64,000 nt of DNA from Corynebacterium tuberculostearicum (GTDB lineage Bacteria > Actinomycetota > Actinomycetes > Mycobacteriales > Mycobacteriaceae). Shown piece after piece: positions 35,394 through 44,248 of the stretch (the stretch's first letter is position 1; the number at the start of each line of letters is the position of its first letter). The stretch spans positions 1,116,001 through 1,180,000 of the forward strand of contig NZ_JACBZL010000001.1 in NCBI RefSeq assembly GCF_013408445.1. Reading direction: 5' to 3'. The notes beneath the pieces are model-generated. The model saw only the letters and a list, made by a program, of their open reading frames with translations, did no database searches and was not told the origin of the DNA. The translations under genes and the position numbers were made by a program.

Positions 35394-36524
35394 ATGGAGT
35401 TTCCTAGCCTAGAAGAGTTGCAAGCCCGCGGAACCCGCAAGTGGACCGTCTTCGAGGAAGACGTTTTGCCGCTGTGGATCGCGGAGTCCGATTTCCCCAC
35501 CGCACCCGCCGTAAAGAAGGCACTGGAAGAGATGGTGGATAAGGAAACCTTTGGCTATACCCCAGCGCCCAAGGCCTCGGGGCTGCGCGAAGCTGTGGCC
35601 GATTTCTACAACGACCGCTACGGCTGGCGCCCCAACTCCGACCATATTTTCTGGATCGGCGATGTAGTGCGCGGCCTCTTGCTCGGCGTGCAGTACTTCA
35701 CTCGCGAGGACTCCCCCGTGATCGTGCCAGTTCCTTCCTACCCACCGCTTTTGGAGCTGCCACGCACCGCGGGCCGCGAGAAAATCGAGACCAGCTTGGA
35801 GCTCGACGATATTGAGCGCGCCTTCCAGGCGGGCGCGGGCTCTATTTTGCTGGCCAATCCCTATAATCCACTCGGCCGCGCCTTGGATGAGGAGTTCCTC
35901 ACCGAGCTAGTCGAACTGGCGGAGAAGTATGACGCGCGCATCTTGGCCGATGAAATCCACGCCCCGCTGGTCTATGAGGGCCGGCATATCCCGGTAGCCT
36001 CGCTCGGCGCGGCGGCCGCGGAGCGCACCATCACGGTCACCGCGACGTCCAAGGCCTTTAATACCGCCGGGCTCAAGTGCGCGCAGATGATTTTCTCCAA
36101 CGCGGCCGATGTTCAGACCTGGAACTGCCTTTCTGGCGTGGCCAAGGATGGCACGGGCACCTTGGGCGTGTTGGCCGCGGAGACCGCCTACCGCGAGTGC
36201 GGCGACTTCCTCGATGAGGAGGTGGCCTACCTGCGCGAGACTCGCGATTGGTTGGTGGAGGAGCTGCCCAAGCGCATCCCCGGGCTAAAGACCAGCAAAC
36301 CGGATGCCACATACCTGCTGTGGTTGGACTTTGCCGATACCGCCATCGGTGGCAATCCGCAGCCGGCCAAGTGGCTGCGCGAGAATGCCAAGGTGGCACT
36401 CAATGAGGGCGATACCTTCGGCACTGGCGGCCCGGGCCATGCACGGTTGAACTTTTCTACCTCGCGCGAAATCTTGGAAGAAGCGCTCGACCGCATGGAG
36501 CGCGCCTTCGCGGACCTCGATTAG
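35394..36524 (+). CDS. aecD: Cystathionine beta-lyase / C-S lyase (AecD, MalY-PatB type)
   Basis: PLP enzyme that cleaves C-S bonds of cystathionine and related S-substituted cysteines to pyruvate, ammonia and a thiol. 376 residues of the fold-type I aminotransferase class; key segments are LPLWIAESDFPTAP, LLANPYNPLGRAL, DEIHAPLVYEG and the PLP lysine in TATSKAFNTAGLK. The start MEFPSLEELQARGTRKW at 35394 aligns with homologues; two ATGs 6 and 12 bases upstream are alternatives. The aecD-brnQ order is the same as in C. glutamicum. Confidence 0.9.
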   Translation: MEFPSLEELQARGTRKWTVFEEDVLPLWIAESDFPTAPAVKKALEEMVDKETFGYTPAPKASGLREAVADFYNDRYGWRPNSDHIFWIGDVVRGLLLGVQYFTREDSPVIVPVPSYPPLLELPRTAGREKIETSLELDDIERAFQAGAGSILLANPYNPLGRALDEEFLTELVELAEKYDARILADEIHAPLVYEGRHIPVASLGAAAAERTITVTATSKAFNTAGLKCAQMIFSNAADVQTWNCLSGVAKDGTGTLGVLAAETAYRECGDFLDEEVAYLRETRDWLVEELPKRIPGLKTSKPDATYLLWLDFADTAIGGNPQPAKWLRENAKVALNEGDTFGTGGPGHARLNFSTSREILEEALDRMERAFADLD

Positions 36525-36728
36525 GCCGGCCCAGCTGGGACCACCATGTATTCTGCGTCACCCCCACGCTTTGATTTCTCACCATGTGGGCGGTAATGTC
36601 CCATTACACGAACAGGCGTGACCCGCCACCTCGGACCACGAAGAGGTACCCCACCTCCGCCACCACCCTCGGCGGAATGGGGAAGCTTCCTCGCATTCTA
36701 GCTGTACATGGAAAATTAAGGAGCCACA
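36525..36728 (+). other. 204-base leader/intergenic region before brnQ
   Basis: It holds a small hairpin GTAATG-TCC-CATTAC (36592-36606), a second weak stem TCCGCC/GGCGGA near 36655-36677 and a good ribosome binding site AAGGAG just before the brnQ ATG. A 16-codon frame starting at 36546 lacks a ribosome binding site and any run of branched-chain codons. Confidence 0.4.
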
Positions 36729-38129
36729 ATGGCTACCCCAGTTGCGTCAAGCACCTCTAAGCCCGGCGCCACCATCGTAATCGCGTCGCTGATGCTGTTT
36801 TCGATGTTCTTCGGCGCCGGCAACCTCATCTTCCCGCCCATGGTGGGCGTTTCGGCCGGCACCAACTTTTGGCCCGCCGTCCTCGGCTTCCTGGCCGCCG
36901 GCGTGCTCCTTCCGGTCCTAGCTATTGTTGCCGTTGCCATTTCTGGCCGCTCCGTGCGCGATTTGAGCTCCAACGGCGGCGCCCTCTTCGGCCTGGTCTT
37001 TTCCGTGATGGCCTACCTGGCCATCGGTGCTTTCTACGCCCTGCCGCGTACCGGCGCCGTGTCCATGGAAACCGCCATCACCCCGCTTCTGGGCTGGGAA
37101 GGAACGATGGCCAATGGCATCTTCAATATCGTCTTCTTCCTTATCGCTTTAGTGCTGGCCTGGAGCCCAAATACCATCATCGATACCTTGGGCAAGTTCC
37201 TTACCCCAGCCCTGGTAGCGCTGCTGATTGTCCTTATCACTTTGGCCGCTTTTAGCAACGGCCGCGATCCCCAGACCCCTACTGAGGATTATTCTTCTTC
37301 CCCCATGGTCACCGGCCTGTTCGAGGGCTATAACACCATGGACGCGATTGCCGGCTTGGCCTTTTCCATCGTGATTGTCGGCTCTTTGCGCTCCAAGGGC
37401 TTTAAGACCAAGAAGTCCTTGGTTAACGGCACCATCACCGCCGCGCTCATTGCGGGCTTTTTGCTGGCCGCAATCTACCTGGGCTTGGCCTGGGTGGGCC
37501 AAACTATCCCTAATGGCCAGTCCTATGAGTCGGGAGCGCCCCTGCTTGCCGACGCCGCCAATCTCACCATGGGCACCATCGGCCAGGCCGTCTTCTCTGC
37601 CATCGTCATCCTGGCCTGCATGACCACCGCGGTGGGCCTTATCACCTCCACGTCGGCCTTCTTTGAGATGCTCATGCCCAAGGTCAAGTACCACGTATGG
37701 GCGTGCCTGTTTACCGCGCTGTCCATCCTCTTTGCCTTCCAGGGCCTGGATACGGTTCTGTCTATCGCGGTTCCGTTCATCACCTTCTTGTACCCACCCG
37801 CTATCTCCCTGATCGCCCTCACCCTGATCCAGCCGGTGGTAAAGAAGTCCGTCGTCTTTTACTGGACCTACCGCCTGGCGCTGTGGGTATCGGTGCTGTG
37901 GTCGGCTCTGTCCGTCATCGCCGCCCAGGGCTGGGGCGCCGACACACTCGATCCCCTCTTGAGCCTGGCGCCCGGCCAGTCCGTGGACTTGGGCTGGATT
38001 GTTCCTACCGCTATCGCGGCAGTTATCGGCCTCGTTGTCGATATCGCCACCAAGGCCGGCGAGAAGCACGCCGCCGCCAACCGACAAGCGGAAGAACCGG
38101 CCGAGGCTGAGGCCCTCGCCGGGGCTTAG
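36729..38129 (+). CDS. brnQ: Branched-chain amino acid:cation symporter
   Basis: Imports isoleucine, leucine and valine with sodium. 466 residues with about 12 membrane helices; the family signature MLFSMFFGAGNLIFPPMVG is near the N-terminus, followed by conserved polar residues in the first helices. The ATG follows AAGGAG. It lies downstream of aecD, as in C. glutamicum, where the two can be co-transcribed, and ends at a strong terminator. Confidence 0.95.
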   Translation: MATPVASSTSKPGATIVIASLMLFSMFFGAGNLIFPPMVGVSAGTNFWPAVLGFLAAGVLLPVLAIVAVAISGRSVRDLSSNGGALFGLVFSVMAYLAIGAFYALPRTGAVSMETAITPLLGWEGTMANGIFNIVFFLIALVLAWSPNTIIDTLGKFLTPALVALLIVLITLAAFSNGRDPQTPTEDYSSSPMVTGLFEGYNTMDAIAGLAFSIVIVGSLRSKGFKTKKSLVNGTITAALIAGFLLAAIYLGLAWVGQTIPNGQSYESGAPLLADAANLTMGTIGQAVFSAIVILACMTTAVGLITSTSAFFEMLMPKVKYHVWACLFTALSILFAFQGLDTVLSIAVPFITFLYPPAISLIALTLIQPVVKKSVVFYWTYRLALWVSVLWSALSVIAAQGWGADTLDPLLSLAPGQSVDLGWIVPTAIAAVIGLVVDIATKAGEKHAAANRQAEEPAEAEALAGA

Positions 38130-38147
38130 TACCCTTCTCCTGCTTCA

Positions 38148-38198
38148 CTCCCCTCCCTCTCCGCACTGCATCGCAGCGCCGAGGCGGAGGGGAGTTTT
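38148..38198 (+). terminator. Terminator after brnQ
   Basis: CTCCCCTCC (38148-38156) pairs with GGAGGGGAG (38186-38194), followed by TTTTCT. It lies 18 bases after the brnQ stop. Confidence 0.82.
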
Positions 38199-38324
38199 CT
38201 GTGTGCCTACCGTTCTCCACTCCACACTGCCGTATCGCCCCCGACCGGAATAGTCGAGCGGCGCGTACCGTTGGAAGGAGAGAACTTATAGAGCACCTAC
38301 CGAAGCAAAGGAAGGCCCTCCACC

Positions 38325-39344
38325 GTGACCGAACGCGCGCATCTTTCCGTCTTGGACTTCTGCACCATCTATGAGGGCGAAACTCCAGCACAGTCCATCG
38401 CCCGCTCCGTGCAATTGGCACAGGAAGCAGAGAAACTGGGCTACTCCCGCATGTGGTACACCGAGCACCACAATATGAAGTCCATCATGTCCTCTTCCCC
38501 GGCCGTGCTCATCGCCCACATCGGTGCGAAGACCGAGCGCATCCGCTTGGGCTCCGGCGGCGTGATGCTGCCCAACCACTCCCCTTATGTCATCGCCGAG
38601 CAATTCGGCACCTTGGAGGAAATGTACCCCGAGCGCATTGACTTGGGCGTGGGCCGCGCCCCCGGCACGGACATGAATACCCTGGGCCGCGCGCTGCGCC
38701 GCGACGCCCACTCTGCCGAGCGCTTCCCCGAGGACGTCAAGGAGCTCAACTCCTACCTCGAGGGCAAGTCCTATATCCCTGGAGTCAGCGCCATTCCAGG
38801 CGCGAATACCAACGTGCCTATCTATATTTTGGGCTCGTCCATGTTCGGCGCCTCGCTGGCCGCCAAGCTCGGTCTGCCTTATGCCTTTGCCTCCCACTTC
38901 GCCCCGCAGCACCTCGAGCAGGCCACCACCTACTACTGCGAGCACTTCCAGCCTTCCGAGCGCTTTAGCAAGCCCTATGTCATTGCCGGCGTCAACGTCA
39001 CTGCCGCCGATACCACCCAAGAGGCACAGGAAGAATACGAGCGCGTGTGCTTCAATCGCGTCAAGGCCTTCGCCGGCCGCGGCAAGCACCTCACCGACGA
39101 GCAGGTAGAGCAGATCATCGGCTCGTACCAGGGCCAGCAGATCCTCGACATGTTGAAGTACTCCGCCGTCGGCACCGCCGATGAGGTGGCCGCCTACCTC
39201 GATACCTTCCAAGAGCACGCCAAGGCCGATGAGCTCATGGTCTCTCTGCAGTCCAGCTCGCACGAAGAAGTAATCAAGAATATGCAGCTGCTCGCGCAGG
39301 GCTGGCAGCTCGATCCGGCACGCGTAGCCGGCACCCCGAGCTAG
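38325..39344 (+). CDS. LLM-class flavin-dependent monooxygenase (luciferase-like)
   Basis: 339 residues of the bacterial-luciferase-like family. The N-terminal FCTIYEGETPAQSIARSVQLAQEAEKLGYSRMWYTEHHNM is typical, with AHIGAKTERIRLGSGGVMLPNHSPY and RIDLGVGRAPGTD as core motifs. It uses FMNH2 and oxygen on an unknown substrate. The GTG at 38325 has AAAGGAAGG 9 bases upstream. Its third position after aecD-brnQ is conserved in Corynebacterium, hinting at a link with sulfur or amino-acid metabolism, but this is inference. The stop overlaps that of the convergent gene. Confidence 0.88.
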   Translation: MTERAHLSVLDFCTIYEGETPAQSIARSVQLAQEAEKLGYSRMWYTEHHNMKSIMSSSPAVLIAHIGAKTERIRLGSGGVMLPNHSPYVIAEQFGTLEEMYPERIDLGVGRAPGTDMNTLGRALRRDAHSAERFPEDVKELNSYLEGKSYIPGVSAIPGANTNVPIYILGSSMFGASLAAKLGLPYAFASHFAPQHLEQATTYYCEHFQPSERFSKPYVIAGVNVTAADTTQEAQEEYERVCFNRVKAFAGRGKHLTDEQVEQIIGSYQGQQILDMLKYSAVGTADEVAAYLDTFQEHAKADELMVSLQSSSHEEVIKNMQLLAQGWQLDPARVAGTPS

Positions 39345-39883
39345 TCTTCGGCCCGCACCTGGCCCAAGTGGTCAATGGGAACGCCGGGGAACCGCTCCCG
39401 GAGCTTTCCCTCGAGTTCCCGCGGGCCCAGGTTCGCCTGCTCCGGCAGGCGGGCCGAATACCGTTGGGCCTCGTCCAAGGTAGAAACGCGCACCCCGCCT
39501 GGAATCAGGGCAAGGAAATTCTGATCCGGCCCGAGCGAATAGAACTGCACGCGCTCTAGCTCAGAGGCGGCGAAACTGGTCCGCTGGTGGGGCAAGGAAA
39601 TCTCCTCGCCGATCCGCAGCACCGGACGTGCCCGGCGCCGCCCGGAGGCCACCACCGCCAGCATGGCGCACAGCGCCCCGCCTAGGGGCATGAGCGCGGC
39701 AATGAGATAAACGGAATGCAGGCGCGAATCGGCCGGTTCCTGCAACGCCGAGTAAATAAGCACCCCACCGATAACCAGCAGCGCGACGGCGATGATGACC
39801 GCCACCGCTATCGCCTTGCCCAGGCGCGCGCTGCCGCTAGCCGCGCGTACTTCAATCGTTTCGGTGCTCTCGTCCACGGTCAC
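39341..39883 (-). CDS. Two-helix membrane protein of unknown function
   Basis: 180 residues: two membrane helices (IAVAVIIAVALLVIGGVLIYS and YLIAALMPLGGALCAMLAVVAS) and a C-terminal soluble domain of about 90 residues (RPVLRIGEEISLPHQRTSFAASELERVQFYSLG) that looks like a small PH-type beta barrel. It overlaps the monooxygenase stop tail to tail and is divergent from gntR. No named family. Confidence 0.68.
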   Translation of the reverse strand: MTVDESTETIEVRAASGSARLGKAIAVAVIIAVALLVIGGVLIYSALQEPADSRLHSVYLIAALMPLGGALCAMLAVVASGRRRARPVLRIGEEISLPHQRTSFAASELERVQFYSLGPDQNFLALIPGGVRVSTLDEAQRYSARLPEQANLGPRELEGKLRERFPGVPIDHLGQVRAED

Positions 39884-40077
39884 ATAGCCTAGCGTGCTCG
39901 CCTAGCATCTCGGTGCTGGTCGGACGGCGCGTGACTTATTATTTGAACGCCTTTACCCGGGCAACGCGTTGTTTCTCCGTGACGCTGTTGCATTAGCGCG
40001 CCTTTGCAAAATGGAATAGCATTACTGTGTTTCGCTCCGCTGGGAAAGGCCCCGGAGAAACTAAGGACAAAGGTTGA

Positions 40078-40842
40078 ATGAGCCCACGCGATAAACAGCA
40101 GCATCAGAAGATCGCTTATTACCTGCGAGAACAGATCAGCTCCGGCGTGCTGCAACCAGGCGATTTCCTGCCTAGTGAAGCAGATTTGTGCGAGAAGTTT
40201 TCTTCCTCCCGCGGACCCGTGCGCCAAGCCGTTGCGGCTTTGCGGGCCGAAGGGCTAGTGTCCTCAGGCCGCGGGCGCCGCTCCACCGTTTTGGCCTCGA
40301 CCCAGGCAGAGCTTTTTGAATCGATTTACTCCATTTCCAGCTGGCTGAGCGAATATGACGTGGATCCGCAGCAGCACACCCTGTGGCTGGCTCGCCGCCG
40401 CGCGCCGCGAGACATCACCCGCTTTCTGCGCGTAGACCCAGAACAAAATGTCGTCTTTGTCCACCGCGTACGCTATACCGAAGACCACCCCATTGCCATC
40501 GAGCGCATGTATTTCCCCATGGTGGTGGGAAAGCACATCCTGGACTTCGATGCAGATGCCGGATCCATTCATGCGCACCTGCGCGATTGCGGCGTGGACT
40601 TTGATAATGTGCGCCGCGAACTCACGTTGGAAGAAGCCAATGCGGAGGACGCTGAAGCGCTTGGCGTGGCTACGGGTACCCCGCTGTGGCGGCTGCAGAT
40701 GGAGATTTCCAACCACTCCGGCGAACCCGTGGAATTGGCAGTCTACCTTTACCGCGCGGACCGCATGAAGCTGGCGATGAATAGCGTGCGCGGGGGTGTA
40801 TCACCCCTAGAAGTTATCCCCACTCCGGGAAATTTTGCATAA
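40078..40842 (+). CDS. GntR-family regulator, HutC/UTRA type
   Basis: 254 residues: N-terminal winged helix (QKIAYYLREQISSGVLQPGDFLPSEADLCEKFSSSRGPVRQAVAALRAEGLVSSGRGRRSTV) and a UTRA ligand-binding domain (about 85-245). It lies 39 bases before a complete ABC importer operon on the same strand and so is the obvious candidate for its regulator. The 194-base region upstream is AT-richer than its surroundings and contains the palindrome CAACGCGTTG (39962-39971), a possible operator. Confidence 0.88.
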   Translation: MSPRDKQQHQKIAYYLREQISSGVLQPGDFLPSEADLCEKFSSSRGPVRQAVAALRAEGLVSSGRGRRSTVLASTQAELFESIYSISSWLSEYDVDPQQHTLWLARRRAPRDITRFLRVDPEQNVVFVHRVRYTEDHPIAIERMYFPMVVGKHILDFDADAGSIHAHLRDCGVDFDNVRRELTLEEANAEDAEALGVATGTPLWRLQMEISNHSGEPVELAVYLYRADRMKLAMNSVRGGVSPLEVIPTPGNFA

Positions 40843-40881
40843 TTTTCACGGCAGCTATTCCCACCTGCTACCCTGCTTTCT

Positions 40882-42462
40882 ATGAGAAGATTTCGCGCCA
40901 GTAGGGCGCTGGGCAGCCTCGCCATGGCGGCCGCTGTAGGAACCCTCTCGGCGTGTTCCGCGGGCCATACCGCGGTGGTCGATACCACCCAGGCAGGCAG
41001 CGACACCGCACCTTCTGCCCTCACCGTGGCTTCCACCTCTGCCGCCACCTCGCTGGATTTCACCACCACCGGTGGCGCCGCCATCCCCGCCGTGCTTATG
41101 GACAACGTGTACGAGACCCTCGTGCGCATCGATGAGGACGGCTCCATTACCCCAGGGCTTGCCACTTCGTGGGATATCAGCGATGATGCCCGCACCTATA
41201 CTTTCCACCTGCGCAAGGGCGTCACCTTTTCCAATGGCGATGCCTTTAACGCTGAGACCGCCGCCTTTTCCATTAACTACGTGCGCGAGAAGTGGACTAA
41301 CGGCATCGCCGCCGCCATGGATCCGGTAGACACGGCCACGGCAGTAGACGATCACACGCTCAAGGTGCGCCTCAATCAGCCGTCCAATGGCTGGCTGTGG
41401 TCCATGGGTACGGCCACCGGCGCGATGATGACGCCACACGGCATGGATAACCTCGCCGCCCAGCCGGTGGGAACCGGCCCCTATGAGGTTTCCCGCTTTG
41501 CCCCCTCGGAATTCGTAGAGCTGCACGTTCGCGACGGTTATTGGGGAAAGCCCGCCGCACAGGATGTCACGGTGCGCTATTTCCCGGATACCATCTCCTC
41601 GGTCAATGCGCTGCAGGCCGGCGGCGTGGACGTGGTCTGGGGCGTGCAGAACCCGGAGCTTCTTGATGACGTCAAAGAGGGCATCGCTACCGAGGTCGGC
41701 ACCACCAATGGTGAGGTGCTGTTGTCTATGAATAATGCCCGCGCGCCTTTTAACGATCCACGGGTGCGCCAGGCCGTGGCCTATGCCGTGGACCGCTCGG
41801 CGGCCAATGACATTTTGTGGAATGGGATGGCTAAAGACACCGGCGGCGCGCCGATCCCGCCTACGGATCCGTGGTTCGAGGACAAGCACTACTACGACTA
41901 CGACCCAGACAAGGCCCGCCAACTGCTCACGGAGGCCGGCGCGGAAGGCGCCGAAATTACACTGACCACGCCGACGCTGCCCTACGCCCAGACCGTCGCC
42001 GAGCTGCTGTACTCGCAGCTTACTGAGGTTGGTTTTAAGGTGACGCTGGAATCCGCCGAATTCCCGGCCGTGTGGCTAGGCCAGGTGATGGGGGCTAAGG
42101 ACTATCAGATGTCGCTCATTTCCCACGTGGAGCCGCGCGATGTGCCTACCTTGTTCGGCGATCCGGATTATTACCTCAACTACGATTCCCCACGCACCCG
42201 TGAGCTTTTGGACCAGGCCGATTCCGCACCCGAGAAGGACTACCCCAAACTCATGGCACAGGCCGTGGACCAGATCATGGCGGATGCGGGCGCGCTGACG
42301 CTCATGAATATGCCCAATATCGTGCTCACCCGCGCCGGCGTGAGCGGATTGCATCCGGATCAGGTCACTAACGCGCTCATCCTGCGCGACCTGACCTCTG
42401 CCGACGCGGACGCGGGCGCCAAAACCACCGCCGCAGAAAACACCGGAAAGGAGGCCCGATGA
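40882..42462 (+). CDS. ABC importer substrate-binding lipoprotein (SBP family 5, peptide/nickel type)
   Basis: 526 residues. Lipoprotein signal with lipobox LSAC (Cys about 25), then the family 5 fold: DNVYETLVRIDEDGSITPGLATSWDISDDARTYTFHLRKGVTFSNGDAF is the N-terminal signature and DPRVRQAVAYAVDR the central one. Members bind oligopeptides, nickel chelates or opines. It starts the dpp-like operon and overlaps the next gene by ATGA. The ligand cannot be told from sequence. Confidence 0.9.
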   Translation: MRRFRASRALGSLAMAAAVGTLSACSAGHTAVVDTTQAGSDTAPSALTVASTSAATSLDFTTTGGAAIPAVLMDNVYETLVRIDEDGSITPGLATSWDISDDARTYTFHLRKGVTFSNGDAFNAETAAFSINYVREKWTNGIAAAMDPVDTATAVDDHTLKVRLNQPSNGWLWSMGTATGAMMTPHGMDNLAAQPVGTGPYEVSRFAPSEFVELHVRDGYWGKPAAQDVTVRYFPDTISSVNALQAGGVDVVWGVQNPELLDDVKEGIATEVGTTNGEVLLSMNNARAPFNDPRVRQAVAYAVDRSAANDILWNGMAKDTGGAPIPPTDPWFEDKHYYDYDPDKARQLLTEAGAEGAEITLTTPTLPYAQTVAELLYSQLTEVGFKVTLESAEFPAVWLGQVMGAKDYQMSLISHVEPRDVPTLFGDPDYYLNYDSPRTRELLDQADSAPEKDYPKLMAQAVDQIMADAGALTLMNMPNIVLTRAGVSGLHPDQVTNALILRDLTSADADAGAKTTAAENTGKEAR

Positions 42463-43427
42463 GTTCCCTTCGCACCACGGGGCGCGCCATCGTGCGCCCG
42501 TTGCTGCGCTTCGCGTTGACGCTCTTTATAGCCTCCATCATCATTTTTGCGCTCATGCGCGCGGTGCCGGGCAACCCGGCGCGGGTGGCGCTGGGGGTGA
42601 ATGCGACCGAAGAGGCCGTCGGCAAGCTGAGCTCCGAGTTGGGGCTGGACCGCCCGCTGCTGACGCAGTATTGGGAGTGGGTAAAAGGCCTATTTACCGG
42701 CAATTTTGGGCAGTCTTTGTCCTCGCAGCAGGATATTACGCCGCTGGTATTGGACCGCGCCCAGGTCTCGCTCATCCTCATTGGCCTGGCGATGCTGCTT
42801 GCGCTGGCCGGGGCTATCCCGGTGGGCATGTGGCTGGCACTGCGCAACCGTACCCGCGGCGCGGATGTGGTTTCGGCCGGCACGCAGCTGGGCATTGCGG
42901 TGCCAAGCTTCCTCCTCGGCATCATTCTGGTGGCTATCTTTGCCGTCCATCTGGGCTGGCTGCCCGCCAATGGTTGGGTGCCGCCCAACCAGGGCGCGGG
43001 CGAGTTTATTCGCCACCTCATCTTGCCGGTCATTGCACTGGCCCTGGTGCAAGGCGCAATGCTGACGCGCTACGTGCGCTCGGCGGTGCTTGATGTACTG
43101 AATCAAGACTATATCCGCACCGCCCGTGCGCTCGGCCAGTCCCCGTGGGAGGCACTAAAGCGCCATGGCCTGCGCAATGCGGCGCTACCGGTGCTCACCG
43201 TGGCCGGCGTGCAGCTGACCACGATGGTCGTGGGTGCCGTGGTGATCGAATCCGTCTTTGTCATCCCCGGTATTGGTTCCATGCTCTTGGACGCGGTATC
43301 GGTGCGCGATCTGACCACGGTGCAAACCCTGGTCATGCTGCTCGTCGCCTTCGCCTTGGTGGTTAATGCCTTAACGGATGTGGCCTACCGATTCATCGAT
43401 CCGCGCATCACGGCAGGTGAGAAGTAA
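42459..43427 (+). CDS. ABC importer permease, DppB/OppB type
   Basis: 322 residues with about six membrane helices and the long periplasmic loop after helix 1. Family marks: FIASIIIFALMRAVPGNPARVALG at the start and the EAA loop QDYIRTARALGQSPWEALKRHGLRNAALPVL that contacts the ATPase. The start overlaps the upstream stop and its own stop overlaps the next start, so the four importer genes form one transcript. Confidence 0.92.
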   Translation: MSSLRTTGRAIVRPLLRFALTLFIASIIIFALMRAVPGNPARVALGVNATEEAVGKLSSELGLDRPLLTQYWEWVKGLFTGNFGQSLSSQQDITPLVLDRAQVSLILIGLAMLLALAGAIPVGMWLALRNRTRGADVVSAGTQLGIAVPSFLLGIILVAIFAVHLGWLPANGWVPPNQGAGEFIRHLILPVIALALVQGAMLTRYVRSAVLDVLNQDYIRTARALGQSPWEALKRHGLRNAALPVLTVAGVQLTTMVVGAVVIESVFVIPGIGSMLLDAVSVRDLTTVQTLVMLLVAFALVVNALTDVAYRFIDPRITAGEK

Positions 43428-44248
43428 TGAAGCTGCGTTTTTCTGGCTGGCTGGGCGCCTTCCTCGTTGCCGCCACGGTGCTGGTGGCGCTACTTTCGCT
43501 GGTGTGGACCCCCTATGACCCGACGCTGGCGCACCCGGATGTGCGCCTTGCCGGTCCCAGCGCCGAGCACCTCCTGGGCACGGACCGCTTTGGGCGCGAT
43601 ACCGCCTCCCGCATCATGGCGGGCGCCCAGATTACGGTCTTCGTCGGGCTCATTGCGGTGGGCATCGCCGCCCTCGTGGGAGTGCCCTTGGGCATCCTCG
43701 CCGGCATGCGCCGCGGCACATGGGTAGATGCCCTGGTAATGCGCGGCGCGGATCTGTTGCTTGCCTTCCCCGCGCTGCTGCTGGCGATTATTGCCGGCGC
43801 GGTGTGGGGCCCTTCGACGCTGACGGCCATGGTTGCCATCGGCATCGCCGGCATTCCCTCCTTCGCCCGCGTGGCGCGTTCGGGCACGCTGCAGGTTATC
43901 ACGCAGGACTTTATTTCCTCCGCGCGCATTTCCGCGGTGCCGGGCTGGAAGGTGGCGCTGCGCCATATCCTTCCCAACCTCACCGGGCTGCTCATCGTGC
44001 AGGCCTCCGTCTACTTCGCGCTCGCCATCCTGGCCGAGGCCGGCCTTTCTTACCTCGGCCTGGGCACTGCCCCGCCGGCAGCCTCTTGGGGCCGCATGCT
44101 GCAAGATTCCCAGTCGCTGCTGGGCACCGCTCCCCTGCAGGCCTTCTGGCCGGGGCTGGCCATTGCTGCAACGGTGCTGGGCTTTAACCTGCTTGGCGAC
44201 GCCCTCCGTGACCTCCTCGATCCCCGCCTGAAAGGATCCGCGCGATGA
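43427..44248 (+). CDS. ABC importer permease, DppC/OppC type
   Basis: 273 residues, about six membrane helices. The N-terminal LAGPSAEHLLGTDRFGRDTASRIMAGAQ is the DppC signature and QDFISSARISAVPGWKVALRHILPNLTGLL the EAA loop. It pairs with the DppB-type permease to form the channel. Coupled to both neighbours by start/stop overlaps. Confidence 0.92.
   Translation: MKLRFSGWLGAFLVAATVLVALLSLVWTPYDPTLAHPDVRLAGPSAEHLLGTDRFGRDTASRIMAGAQITVFVGLIAVGIAALVGVPLGILAGMRRGTWVDALVMRGADLLLAFPALLLAIIAGAVWGPSTLTAMVAIGIAGIPSFARVARSGTLQVITQDFISSARISAVPGWKVALRHILPNLTGLLIVQASVYFALAILAEAGLSYLGLGTAPPAASWGRMLQDSQSLLGTAPLQAFWPGLAIAATVLGFNLLGDALRDLLDPRLKGSAR

Noticed and set aside
36546..36596. Attenuator leader peptide upstream of brnQ
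   Set aside because: The 16-codon frame has no Leu, Ile or Val run and no ribosome binding site, and no antiterminator pair is seen.
37149..38087. A 312-codon minus-strand frame opposite brnQ
   Set aside because: brnQ has clear membrane helices and family motifs; the antisense product is Gly/Asp/Arg-rich without any motif.
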